Positions 1 through 11,480 of a DNA stretch of 64,000 nucleotides are shown here, in pieces. The stretch covers positions 19,559,188 through 19,623,187 of the forward strand of contig JACGWO010000012.1 of NCBI GenBank assembly GCA_034509735.1, written 5' to 3'. Every line of letters starts with the position of its first letter. Position 1 is the stretch's first letter. A program made the translations under genes and the position numbers. This DNA comes from Sesamum alatum (Eukaryota; Streptophyta; Magnoliopsida; Lamiales; Pedaliaceae). The notes beneath the pieces are model-generated. The model made no database searches and was not told the DNA's origin. It saw nothing but the letters and a program-made list of their open reading frames with translations.

Positions 1-247
1 TTTCTTTCTTGCTTTTCTTGTCTTCTTTCAAATTTTCAAAATTCAAAAACTACACTCCGCTCCACTCCATTAAATTCTATACCCTACTCTAATTTCGAGA
101 ATTCCAATCGTCGTTCGTTCTCTTCATTTTCTGAAGCTGAAATCCTCTGTTCTTTTCTGTTCGCATACACTTCTTCTATTTTGTCTTCATTCAGCAGAGT
201 TTCAAGATTTTCTGAAAACATTTCTTGAAAAAAAAAAAAAAAAGGAG

Positions 248-2352
248 ATGGGTGCTTCTGGGAAGTGGATTAAATCGTTGATCGGTCTAAAAAAGCCCAC
301 TGTTAATGAAACCGTAAGTTGAAATATGCTATGTAATATTTTCTTTTTTCTGCTAATTTTTTGTTCTCTTGGTGTTTTCTGAAAATTTTGATGCAGGAAG
401 TCGGTTGAAAATGAATAAATGTTGTTTTTTTGATGGTTTATGCGATTGATCCGCAATTATCCTTATGTTTCGGTAAGTGGGATTTGTTTTTTGATTTGAA
501 TTTTGTTGTTTTTGGGATTCATGGTGTAGGAAAAAGGGGGTGGAAAGAGCAAGAAGTGGAGGCTATGGAGGGGTGCATCTGAGGGGATGACTACGGCGGC
601 GAAGGGCGGGAAAGGCAGCGGTGATGCGGCTGAGACTGAGGAGTCAGAGGCTTCTGCTTATGTTTTTGACGGTGAAATGGCAGCCGCCGTGGCTGCTCTC
701 GCCAAAGCTTCACCCAAGGATTTCATGGCGGTCCGCCGAGAATGGGCTGCTGTCCGAATTCAGACCATCTTTCGTGCTTTTTTGGTAATTCTATGCTTGT
801 TGATGCCATTTTGTTGGGAACTCTATCTCTAGACTTGAACCCTTTTCTTGTCTGAAATTAGCTTCTTAATTCAATTCAAGATCAGTGAGTACAAATAATT
901 TAATTTACAAGATGCAAGCATGTAGATTGATTTATATCATATTTTATAGATTCTTGTTTATATATTCTGTGAAAATATTCACATGGTCTAAAGTGTAACA
1001 TTCAAGCCTATGAAATCTAGAACAAGAATGATCAGACTTTTGATAGTTAATCCACATCATGTTCCATGGATTTTCTTTGTGGGATTTGCAAGATTCTGCT
1101 TTTTTGGCTGGATGTTAATTTGCCCCTCGTCTAATTAGCAATTTCTGTTAAATGCTCTGTAAATGATACGTTTGAAGGCGAGACGTGCTTTAAGGGCGTT
1201 GAAAGCGTTAGTTCGACTGCAAGCTATAGTTCGGGGACGGCTTGTTAGAAAGCAAGCTGCTGTGACTCTGAGGTGCATGCAGGCTCTCGTTCGAGTTCAA
1301 GCTCGAGTTAGAGCTCAGTGCAATCAGTCGTCTGCCGGAGGGCAGTTGGAAAACCGGAATGAAGCTGATCCAGTGAAATTGGCTGAGGTTTGATCAGTTA
1401 AACCTATGGAGTGAAACTTGACATGTGTTGTTTGTAGAAATGGAGATTAATACGTATTTGGATGTAATTACAGAGCGGGTGGTGCGATAGCCGTGGGACG
1501 GTTGAGGAAGTGTGGTCTAAGTTGCAAATGAAGCAAGAAGGAGCCATCAAGAGGGAGAGAGCAATTGCCTATGCCCTATCCCAACAGGTAATTTGTTGTG
1601 TTCTTAACAAAAAGATTTGATTTTTTTTCAAGTATTGGACTGATTTGATCTGATAAACTGGTTCTGTTGAACTTCAGCAATTAAAGAAAACCCCCAATTT
1701 GAGATTGAACAAGATGGCTACACCGACTAGGGTGGACAAGAACGGAACGGGAATGAACTGGTTGGAACGTTGGATGGCAACGAAGCCATGGGAGACGAGG
1801 TTGATGGAAGAATTCCGCAGTGACTCATTTGAAATATTGGCAAGTCCTATGAAATACAACGGTTACATGGTTGGATCGTTTTCAAGTACATCCGACCAAG
1901 ATTCAGTGAGGATAAGACGTAACAACGTTTCTACACGAATATCCACCAAAGTACCTAAAAGTTGCCAAATTCTACGCTCATCATCTGATCCATGTTCCGA
2001 TTCTTTATATGATGAGAGCACAACTTCAAACTCGTCAACGACAACTTCCGAGACTCTAGGATCAGGTGATACTCTGGCGGACCAAAACGGCACTAAGCGT
2101 AACTACATGAACCTGACGAGGTCGATCAAGGCTAAGCAGAAACCGTGTACTTATTCATCACACAGTCAGTCGATGCAGAGGCATTCAGTTGAGGATTTAC
2201 CTTACCGTAGGAAACCAAGTCGGCTTTCTAAGGGAAACGGTCGGAGGAGTGCTGATACCGACCTTTATTCAGTTGATTTCTGCAACGATCTGTACCCTCC
2301 TGTGCATGTGGCCGATTACGAAGGGGTAACCGGTCGTGGATATTACAAGTGA
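248..2352 (+). CDS. IQ67-domain (IQD) calmodulin-binding protein
   Basis: Five exons join in frame to 439 codons: 248-313, 530-784, 1178-1387, 1474-1587 and 1678-2352, all with GT-AG introns. The start [14 protein letters not shown] is typical of the family. The IQ67 core spans exons 2-3: [13 protein letters not shown] at the end of exon 2, then [27 protein letters not shown] and a third basic repeat in exon 3. The phase-0 intron inside the first IQ motif is the known IQD signature. Exon 4 carries the [12 protein letters not shown] block, and exon 5 carries the [12 protein letters not shown] motif and a basic, Ser-rich tail. IQD proteins bind calmodulin and act as scaffolds at microtubules, plasma membrane or nucleus (family knowledge). 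Size and N-terminus suggest the IQD5-8 group, which is less certain. The leader (1-247) is CT-rich and ends in an A-tract just before the ATG. Confidence 0.94.
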
Positions 2353-3586
2353 AGCAATGCTTTCTAATTGCATAATCTTTTATCTAATTTGGAAGATGTC
2401 TTCCTGATGAGTTCAACACCTTGTTGTTCTTGGTACTTACATTTCTTTTCTCTTTTACCTGGTTTGTTGGAATTCTTGTTTGTTCAACACATGTATGTTA
2501 AGGTTGGTTTGTCAGCACAGAAAGAAAGAAGCTCTGATGGATACTGAGCGATCAAAGTTATAGTTACTGGATATGTCAATGTAGTTTAAATTATCGCGAA
2601 GTATGGGTTGTTTGTGTAAATTCATTAGAATCGAGGGACTCTTTTGTAATGTGTTCGAAGTAAGAGGGTGTACGTGTAATTATCCGAACTATGTATTTGT
2701 CTTATACGTCTGTTGTTCAGTTAAGCAATCTTTGTTACTTGCATGATATGAATGAAAAAGATTGAAAACTATGTCTGTATGAATATGTTGAATACAACAT
2801 CATAGTACTCACAACATGAAACTGATGCAAACTTCTTACAAGCAATAATTCTTTCTTAACAAGGACCACATGCATCACAATCATATCATTTGCAATTTGA
2901 TGTGTCACGAACAGCATCATGAGTTTATCTTAAGAGCAAAATTGATGCGAATCATGAGCGAACATGGATTCAAGACCTTGTCATTTTATCATGCAGGTGA
3001 AACTACTGTCCAAACTGATCACACAGAAGGCTACCGTTCAGTTGTCAATTAGGAATTGATTTTAGTCAGATTGTGAACGTGTGTAGAAAATATGACACGA
3101 AAAATAGTTGCAGGACACAAAATTTACATGGTTCGAATAATTCTCCTACATAACTGAAAGACGTTTGATGTGGGGGTATATCTTATGAAGGTTGTACTGA
3201 AACCTCCCCACAATATGCTTACAATTGTTAGACAAGCTCTTGATTTCGTTTTATTAATTCAAGGTCTTTACGATCCGGCCCCGATGCATTCTAAACCCTA
3301 ATATGTATGGACTTACCGCGACCATCCGATCTTTAGTCACATCCATGTGTGAAACATGTAGAACTTTTGCTACCCTAGTATTCATACGTCCTTCCTTTAA
3401 ACCTACCTGACTTAAGCATTGAAAGACTATAACCGCGGCCATCCCCGTGTGGTTTTAACGGTGATTTATTTAAATTGAAGGATTTCTTGTGAAGAGGATC
3501 ATGTCGTATTTGGTTCGTTACAATTAGCAATCACAAAAATTCATTCATAAAGACCTTAATACGATTTTTCAATATAACAATGGTAG
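2353..3586. other. IQD 3' flank and unassigned intergenic DNA
   Basis: The first 400 bases are T-rich and are the likely 3' UTR of the IQD gene, with AATGAAAA-type poly(A) signals near 2750. From 2760 to 3586 short ORFs occur on both strands, but none resembles a known family. No RNA gene was seen. Confidence 0.5.
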
Positions 3587-4068
3587 TGATGAGGGTATAC
3601 CCAAATATTTTGAAAAGACACAAATAGCCCTGAAAAAGGGTCAAAATCACAAAAAAAACCCCCCATAGATCCGCGCACTGGCAATTGGGTCGGGTCACGC
3701 GACCGACTCGGATTAGCGACCCAGACCGTACCCGATGCTAGGTGTCCAAGATCTAGACCCTTGATGAGGAGACAACTCAAGCTTGGAGATGGTGCCACGT
3801 GGACCAGGCAAGTACATACATTTGGTCCTATATATACACTTACCCCACAACATTTATGATAAGTTGTTCAAGTTACATTCAACCATATTACTATATCGGA
3901 TCGCCAATTTACCATCTCGACCTATATCTGACTTAAGCATCGGAGGTTCTTCGTGGGTGACACTCCCGACTAGCCTAAGGTCTTTGTTTCTTCTCAAGAA
4001 TACTTAGTATGGGGAGCTTACGAGATTGCTTGGAGAGTGCTCAGTGAGGTACTCATTTGGGGACCACA
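3587..4068 (+). repeat. 5' LTR of gypsy element
   Basis: Matches 4969-5442 over its full length with scattered differences and a few small indels. It begins with TG and ends in CA. Confidence 0.88.
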
Positions 4069-4087
4069 GGTAGCGACTCGGAGCAAT

Positions 4088-4103
4088 TGGCGCCGTCTGC
4101 GGG
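4088..4103 (+). other. Primer binding site of gypsy element
   Basis: TGGCGCCGTCTGCGGG lies 20 bases after the 5' LTR. This block is characteristic of plant Ty3/gypsy elements. Its first nine bases match the 3' end expected of tRNA-Asp; that primer identity is inference. Confidence 0.7.
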
Positions 4104-4134
4104 AAATATCTGAGAAGAACACTCTTAGTTCGAG

Positions 4135-4480
4135 ATGGAAGGACTATCTAGGAAAGAGCAGATATCGGGGAATCAAGATGATACCCCACGAAGGCAATAT
4201 GACCAAATCATCCAGATCACCAGGGATGAGCTTTAGAGAATGATAGATGAAGCCAGTAGGAAAGCGCGTAGGAATGCTTTAGTGGAGTATGAGAGAAGAA
4301 CCGCCACTCCAATAGCTCGTGATACAACAAAAAGACAGTTATTCAAAGAGAAGGAAGTTGAGAGGGGGTAGCTTGGGGAGGAGGATAGCAGAGAAGTGCC
4401 TGAGAAAGGCACAACAATAGAAGTATCAGATGCGGCATCTAGCCAAAAGGGGAATGGCAAAAGAAGAGAACCTGGGATAT
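4135..4480 (+). pseudogene. Gag-like N-terminal fragment
   Basis: An ATG at 4135 opens a charged Gag-like frame (MEGLSRKEQISGNQDD) interrupted by stops near 4235 and 4370. It has no zinc knuckle. It appears joined directly to integrase sequence, so most of gag and pol were deleted between the two fragments. Confidence 0.55.
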
Positions 4481-4481
4481 C

Positions 4482-4745
4482 AAAGGCTGAGGCCTTAGCA
4501 AAAATATCAGAAAAGGAGGTGATAAATTTTATCTGAAAGAACATAATTTGTAGGTTTGGGATACCTCAAATCTTGATCTCGGACAATGGTACTCAATTCC
4601 AAAGGAAAGGAATTCTAGCATGGTGCAAGGAGTTAAAGATATAACAAAATTTCATTGATGTTGGAAATCCGCAAGCAAATGGGCAGATCGAGGTGACCAA
4701 TCGCACATTGCTACAACACTTGAAAATAAGACTTGAAGGAGCGTC
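4482..4745 (+). pseudogene. Integrase fragment (Ty3/gypsy)
   Basis: The translation reads KAEALAKISEKEVINFI, a stop, then NIICRFGIPQILISDNGTQF and, after a frameshift, GNPQANGQIEVTNRTLLQHL. This is the second half of the retroviral-type integrase core, with the DNG Asp and the Glu of the IE motif. Upstream integrase sequence is missing. Confidence 0.85.
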
Positions 4746-4968
4746 TAAGGAGGCGAGGTCGAGGGACACCAGGATTGAGAGGATGAAGAGAAGAGTCAAA
4801 GAACCCCCTATATATAGGCGGTCAACTTCGAAAGACGTGCCCATTGGGAACCCATGGGATGGTGGACACGTGGATGGCATCCGATGGATGAAAGGAGATG
4901 ACGTTTCGCGAGGTGACTTTTCGACTTCTCCTAGTGTAATAACTTACACTAGCAGAGTGGGGGACTAA

Positions 4969-5442
4969 TGATGGGGGTATAATCCAAATATCTTGAAAAG
5001 ACACAAATAGCCCTGAAAAATGGCCAAAATCACCAAAAAACCCATAGATCCGCGCACTGCCCAGTCGGGTCGGGTCACGCGACTCGACCCGGATAAGCGA
5101 CCTGGACCGTACCCGATGCTAGGTGTCCAAGATTTAGACCCTTGATGAGGAGACAACTCAAGCTTGGAGATGGTGCCACGTGGACCAAGCAAGTACATAC
5201 ATTTGGTCCTATAAATACACCTACCCCACAACATTTATGGTAAGTTCAAGTTAATTCGACCACATTACTATATCGAATCGCCAATTTACCATCTCGACCT
5301 ATATTTGACTTAAGCATCGGACTCTTCGCTAGGGATACTTCCGGCTAGCCTAACGTGCTTGTTTCTTCTCATGAATACTTAGTTTGGGAGCTTACGAGAT
5401 CACTTGGAGAGGTGCTCGGTGAGGTATTCATTTGGGGATTAC
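4969..5442 (+). repeat. 3' LTR of gypsy element
   Basis: Starts directly after the purine tract and matches the 5' LTR at 3587-4068. The terminal CA seen in the 5' copy appears changed near 5442. Confidence 0.87.
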
Positions 5443-6238
5443 TATTTGAATTAGGTAGACTTTGATATGTTTTCTTTGCTGCATGGATGAGAGTTGTGAA
5501 ATAAAATACCCTCTTGGAGTTGTGAAATTATGTTAGGATCATTTGATGGGACTTCATTGTTTTTGATGGTAAGCCAAGTTTTCCTTGGTGTTGAGTGCAT
5601 TAGCAGACTTTCTCTCAATGGATTTGACTTGAAAAGAAGGCAGGCAAGGGTGGGGTGTTATCAAGAAAGGACAATTTTTTTTTTTCTTGCATGTTGTTTT
5701 GAAGGATGTGATGATTGTGTTTGTTTTAGTACCTCTTTTTAAGAAAAAATTATCATTATCCCTTTGTTCTTTTGTACATTTAAACTTGACTATGACTAGT
5801 GATTAGGTTTTAGAACAGCATGTCTCTCATTATTTGGGAGCCCCATTGCTTTATTGGTCACTAATACACAGTTATTTTTGCTACTTTGAGAGGGTTAGGC
5901 TTGTGAAATTACTAAGGTTTTTTATCTTTTAATGGTTGTCAAATATGGAAATATTCTTTGCTTGTCCTATACTCTCATGTTTATGATGTCCTAAAGGACT
6001 AAAACTATAATTTCGTATGACTTTTATTTTTAAGTGACTTGGTAATATATATATATATATATATCTTGTTATATAGAAAATATCAACAATCATCGTGAAT
6101 TAATAAGCAATCAAGAATCTACCTTTAACAACTACGATCTACTTAATTATTATTATTATTAGTTAGCAAATGCAATTCTCTCTTTTTCTAAGGTAAAATT
6201 TAAGAAATGGGTAGAAGATGATAGTATATTTTCATTAA
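5443..6238. other. Intergenic, no gene seen
   Basis: AT-rich sequence with an (AT)n microsatellite near 6046-6064 and a short unrecognised ORF at 5530-5742. No conserved domain is apparent. Confidence 0.4.
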
Positions 6239-6489
6239 TCTATATTATTATAAAAGAAAATCTTTTGGCATACCAACTTTTGAATACCCAAATTTACCTT
6301 TCAATTCTGTTTTTTCCTTAAAAAATTTATTGGTCAGAAAAGTAATTTTATTGGTTTTTCCTCTCAGCCCACTACTCCACGTTTCTCACACCTCACTCCA
6401 TGTCTCATTCCTTCACAATTTATTTTTTCTTTTCATCTCACACAATTTTTTTTTATATGCTCGCGAGGATCGCGTGCAACGACGACTAG
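6239..6489 (+). mobile_element. Short Helitron-like element, copy 1
   Basis: 251 bp, beginning TCTATATTATTATAAAAG after an A and ending CTAG before a T, the A^T insertion site expected of Helitrons. The 3' hairpin CGCGA-GGA-TCGCG lies 11 bases before CTAG. It is non-coding and therefore non-autonomous. Four related copies lie elsewhere in the window. Confidence 0.65.
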
Positions 6490-6730
6490 TTATATATAAA
6501 TAGGGCCATCATCATTCTCGTACCAAATACACGTTCGCATATGTATTCAAACATAATATTTTCAAGGGGTAAAACTAACAGTTCGGATTTTCTACTACAA
6601 AATGGTGTTACAAGTTATAATGTACTTCACATACACCTCACGTGTATAAAAATACATGTCAACTATATATTTAAAAAGTATTTTATAGGCATAGGGCTTT
6701 GAGAAATTGAAATTTTAACCTTGTAAGTAT

Positions 6731-6985
6731 GGGTGGGTGGCAAATAGTCCTATACGAATCCATTTTGATAATTTTATCCTGTAATTTAAAAAAAATTGCA
6801 CATTAAGGACAAAAATAGCCAAAATTTGCTGAAATGGCCGGAAAGTGCACCCAATTAAGCCGGACGTGCACTTTTCTGCCCATTTTAACAAATTCCAACT
6901 ATTTTATCCTCAATATGTTAGTTTTTCAAAATTATAGGACAAAATTACCAAAATAGATTCGTACAGAACTAAAATTATCATCCTC
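6731..6985. mobile_element. Foldback (MITE-like) element
   Basis: Two arms of about 100 bp are inverted copies. TACGAATCCATTTTGATAAT on the left pairs with a near-perfect inverse ending near 6983, around a short GC-richer centre. No ORF. No clear target duplication was found. Confidence 0.6.
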
Positions 6986-9197
6986 ATAATTAGGACGGGC
7001 ATCGGGCCAAGAATTGTGGATTCGGACTTCATTGTACAGGATCAATATTCCCCTAATACAGTCGCGCGGGTACATCAGTACCTGATTCTGGATTAATATT
7101 TCCATCCTTACAAGATTAAAATTACAACTTTTTCCCATAATCAGGTCATACATAAAGTGCAGTACGAGACGTAATACAATTATAATAAAAGATTCAAAGC
7201 CCATATTATTAAGTGAAGCCAAGGTGGGATGGAAGAACAAGGCGACAAGTCGAGTCTTGATCTCAACATCTACGTATGATTTGTTATTGAACCAAAAACC
7301 TAAAGTTGAATATCGGCTTCTACACATTTAGAAGGAGAAATAACAAATAGGGAATCTCTAGTTTCATTTTAGTAACTCCTAAAAACTAAAAATCATAAAA
7401 CAAAAAACTTACCCTTAAGACAATGAATTCTCTTACAACATATCTCTTTCCTTGTACCATGTTTGGACCCCTTCCCATCAAATTGGAAAAAACAAAACTG
7501 AACCTCAGCTTCTGTCCCATTATGGCTCATCATATCAAGCAATCCCATTAATTCTTGCATGTGCAACATTAATTAAATCAAGAATCTTATATATTATTAC
7601 CATATTCTTTTCCAAAAATAATTTGACCTTCAATCACAAGCATATGTTTTTTGAGTACTTTACCTTAAACCAACCAAAAAATATATCAATATCTGATTTT
7701 CTGTTTGGTTATAAAACCAAAAGAAGTATTGCTTTACCAAGATTTCAACATTAAGTAATCTGTCAATTTTGAACAGTGGGGGGGGGGGGGGGTTAGCTAG
7801 GGTTCCTTTTTTTTTCTATTACATCTTTTTTTTTTCATTAAAGCAAAAAGGGTTTGAAAAAGTTTGTGTCTTATGTAAGAAATATTTATCTGTGTCTTGA
7901 GATCTCTTGCATTTAATGTTTGGGTTGATGATGACGAAATTGTCTAACTGTTTTCTTCTCAAGAAAAACAATTGCCAGTTTGATATGTGAGTAAAAACTT
8001 TGGAAGAATGCTATCATTGCAGCATTGCTTCATCAGAATGGAAATCTCTATTGCATATGTCTGAAAATTACCACTTTGCTTGATTTCTTTAGGAGAAGAA
8101 CAATTCTTGGACAAAGAAATAAATGAAAAATAAGTACATCTTATGTATGTATGGATACATCGTGATCATTGTATCATTACGGTATCTGGTGGTTGACTTG
8201 AAATCATACAATTGAGAAACTTATAAATAACTGCCCGTCATGCGGCAAGGATAATACTCTAATATTCTTATGACCTTCACTGTCAGTTGTCTTATGACCT
8301 ACTAACTTAAGTATTGGAGGTCTATAGTCGGGATCTTTTCAGTGTGTTTTTTCTGGTGGTGTTTTTGTAGGCTCATATCTTGAATAATCGAGATGTATTT
8401 CACCTATTTGGAGTAGCAATCTGCACCCAAAATCACTTAAAAGACCTTGTCTCGTATTTTCACCACAACATTTATATTAAACTTTTTTTTGTAAAAAAAG
8501 AACAAAATGTCTAGGAATAATTGAGCACGGACTACGGACTACACATAAAATGATTTGTGTTTGCGAATAAAACGTCCTACCAGTTTCTTTATTAATCGAA
8601 AATGTGGAAATATTCTTTTTTCCATATAAGTTCGACATTAGTCGTTTCATATAGAATTTAAAGGCGTTACGTTTCGTTCGTGATTATTAAGATCTAATCA
8701 AGGTTTCGAAATTGCTAAGTCCACTTTGTGTGTGCATATATATATATATGTACAGCTATCTAGTTTAGCAGTAGTTCATATATATATATTCTTTAGTATA
8801 TAGTTGTTGAAGTAAGATTATTAGTCAAGGTTAATTATACATGCGAAATTATATCTTTTTTTTTTCAAAAAATATTTTGAAATTACATTATGAGAATTCT
8901 CTATTTATAATTTTGTCATAGGTTTGGATAAAAAGTCATGAAGACAAAAAAAAAAGATGACAAAATTACACTTTTAGTCCCATAAGATCGGATATCAACA
9001 TTTTTAGGTACTCTTTTGCTTTATAATATATTATAATGAAATAAAATATCATAATATAGTTTATACAATTTTATAACATAATATAATTACACATATATAT
9101 TTATAATATAGCTTATAATTAATTACAATATATTATGATTAAATATAATATTATAATTTTGACAACTCTAATATTTTTTTTTCTCCTTTAGTTATAG
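6986..9197. other. Intergenic, AT-rich
   Basis: No recognisable gene. It contains a run of 15 G at 7778-7792, (TA)n tracts near 8738 and 8780, and a very AT-rich block (9000-9170) just before the transposase remnant. The small ORFs at 6932-7327 and 7452-7754 show no family resemblance. Confidence 0.4.
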
Positions 9198-10711
9198 ATG
9201 GCTCGCGGTTCAGGTCCGACTCCTCCGGACGACCGAGGTCGTGGGCAGGTGGCTCCACAACCCGCTATTGATGCTTCCCATGTTGTGGAAGCATCGACAC
9301 GACCAATCCCACCAATAGAGGCCGCTCCGGCGTCTCAGAGCCCGCTGGTGGATTCGGTCACGACGGGTCCATCTGCAGTAGGGCCCAACACATTGCATGA
9401 TAGGCCGTCGTTGCCGCTCCCCCCCCCCCCCGCGCGCATCCCCCACCCTGTCGTCCGTAGCACCACCACTATCAGCCATGCCTCGGTACATCAGCCTCTC
9501 TGAGGGGAGGTAAGGAAATTAAATTGATTTAAATTTTTTTGTTACATTTTTTCTTGGATACTAATTAATTGGTTTCAGGTCGGATCGAGCTTTCTACAAC
9601 GCCATCAGGGTTGTGCTGCACGACCACTTTCCCAACTCGTGGCCCAAATACAAGGACATCCTACCAGAACACCAAGACTTCTGATTCCAGCAGCTGAAGG
9701 TAAATTATTATTATTTTTTTAAATTACATCTTTAAAAACCATATTATTGCCGACTGACAATTTTTGTGCTTTTATGTATTTCAGCTTAGGTGCTATTGGG
9801 ACTGCACTAACGACGAGATGTTCAGAGTCTTCAAAATATTTGCCCAAAAATAGGGGAGCTAAGTTTGGTGAAGCCAGGATATCGTTGATCCGCCTGTTGT
9901 GGCTGGCTAATGAGATCTAGTGCCAGCTGTAGGAGTACTAGGCCTCCACTAAGTTCTAGGAGGAGGTTGAGAAGAATAAGGCCAACCGGGCTGGCAACGC
10001 ACAATCCGCGGCCACTGTGTACCGCGCGGTTCATCCTTTATTGGAATGCACAAAAGAAAGCTGGTAGTTTTTTTTAAATATAAATAATTAATAAATATAG
10101 TTTAATTATTAAATTATAGTGCTTATAATTTTCATTTGTCCCACAGGAGTTGCAGCTCAACAGGCTTCTAAAGCAGATGGAGCTCTTCTCCAAATGCTAT
10201 AAGAAGAAGGCCGACGGTAACTGCGGTGGGCCGAGGGCGGGCAGGTGGTGGTAAGTACATCAAAATAAATAATAATTTATTAATTATTTGTGTTTTAACT
10301 AATTAATTTCTTATTTTAGGAGATCTTCCATAAGTCGGTAGAAGACCAACAAATCCAGGCACCTGCCGATGGGCAAGTCCTCCTACTTCTTCAGCAGGCT
10401 CCGTGGCACTGACCAGGGAGCAACTGTGGATCTTGGCAGTCGGTGGGCCCAACACGGGTTGAGTAATCATTCTGGGCTCAGAGGACCACAATCGGTTGTG
10501 GGACCATCATAGAGGATTGCACCGCCATCGGTGTGGACCCCAAATCTAGAGATAATCGAATTAAAGGACCGTATGGCGAGAATGGAGGGGATGATGATGC
10601 ACTTAGACATCCTTCAATGCCCGAGCCTCCCCAGCCTCCACTAGATGACCTAGCCACAACTGACGAGTTTGGTGGTGATGATCAGGAGGACGATGTGGCC
10701 ACCTTAGATTA
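9198..10711 (+). pseudogene. Decayed CACTA/En-Spm-type transposase (Transposase_24-like)
   Basis: Exon-like blocks separated by AT-rich stretches with GT-AG-like borders read as the plant transposase family found in CACTA elements. A Pro/Ser-rich N-terminus (9198-9503) is followed by FYNAIRVVLHDHFPNSW and WPKYKDILPEHQ (9592-9680), LRCYWDCTNDEMF (9784-9825), FGEAR-type and LLWLAN blocks (9860-9920), ELQLNRLLKQMELFSK (10147-10194) and LKDRMARMEGMMMHL near 10560-10610. Stops and frameshifts break every block. Family assignment is from remembered consensus, so the element class is likely but not proven. Confidence 0.65.
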
Positions 10712-11039
10712 GGATTTTTTTTAATTAATTCGTGCCAAACGTTGCGACAAATCCACTGTAAAATTAATTCACTTATTATCCGTCCATCGGACAAACATTT
10801 GGACGGGGAGATACACCCGTCTCAAGTCCGCATAAAATTTGAGATTGATTTCTTTGGCCCATCACAAACTTTGTCCGATACTATTGGCAGCGATAGACCT
10901 TTGTCCATCTCAAAATCCGTTTCAAATCCGAGTCCTCATCGCAAATAAATTCATATTTGTCCCAAAAATCCGTCTCAAAAAATTATTCTTTTTGGTGCTT
11001 CTCAAAATCAAAGACGATTTTTTCTACGTATATGGCTGA
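10712..11039. repeat. Possible subterminal region of the transposon
   Basis: A short motif recurs: CCGTCTCAA at 10818 and 10970, plus CCATCTCAAA, CCGTTTCAAA and GTCCATCGGACAAA variants. Repeated short motifs next to a transposase are typical of CACTA subterminal regions. No CACTA terminus was found, so the element end is unplaced. Confidence 0.35.
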
Positions 11040-11480
11040 CTATCTTCTTGGAGCAACGATGAAAACCGAAGGGATTGCTACAAAGGGGGAGGTGTATGTT
11101 GCCATAACCGACCCAATCATGTCACACGATTGGATCTTTGTAATAAGCAATGTGAAGATGATTATCTGGATAGTCGTCGAAGAGGTAAGATCAACACTTT
11201 ATTACTCGAACTGCAACACTTGCGATATCAAGATCTCAGTTACAATGACTCCAAGTATGCTCCCATTCATGAGTTCATAGGTTCATTGTGCAAACTAAGG
11301 TATTTGAGTCTTGGTCATGCTAATTTTTACGGACCAAGTTCACAAAGTCTAGGGGACCTATCCAAGTGGTTGTATCTTGATATTCATTGTGATTACAATT
11401 GCTATAGTAAAACCTCGATTAGCTTTCCAATTTGTTCACTTGAATATGTTGATCTCAGTTCTACTAACCTCTCAATGGCA
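11040..11480 (+). pseudogene. LRR receptor-like protein fragment
   Basis: After a small indel near 11150 the frame reads as the first leucine-rich repeats of a plant receptor-like protein. Segments include LLLELQHLRYQDLSYND, FIGSLCKLRYLSLGHANFYG, SLGDLSKWLYLDI and CSLEYVDLSSTNLS. About four repeats remain, with no signal peptide, transmembrane segment or 3' part. Receptor-like proteins of this type sense extracellular ligands (family knowledge). This is a truncated relic, probably left by duplication or transposon capture. Confidence 0.75.

Larger units (their letters stand above)
3587..5442 (+). mobile_element. Ty3/gypsy LTR retrotransposon, internally deleted
   Basis: Two direct LTRs of about 480 bp (3587-4068 and 4969-5442) flank only about 900 bp of internal DNA. 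The LTRs begin TGATG(A/G)GGGTATA and contain a TATA-like CCTATA(T/A)ATACAC. The 5' LTR is followed by a primer-binding-site block, and the 3' LTR is preceded by a purine tract (AGTGGGGGACT). The interior keeps a Gag-like N-terminus and a C-terminal integrase fragment. Protease, reverse transcriptase and RNase H are absent, so the copy cannot move on its own. No convincing 5-bp target duplication is visible. Confidence 0.88.

Noticed and set aside
2870..3052. Small plus-strand ORF after the IQD gene
   Set aside because: 60 residues without conserved motifs, in sequence that looks non-coding.
3126..3150. GGTTCGAATAATTCTCC as a tRNA T-arm
   Set aside because: No matching acceptor stem, anticodon arm or upstream A-box at the right spacing.
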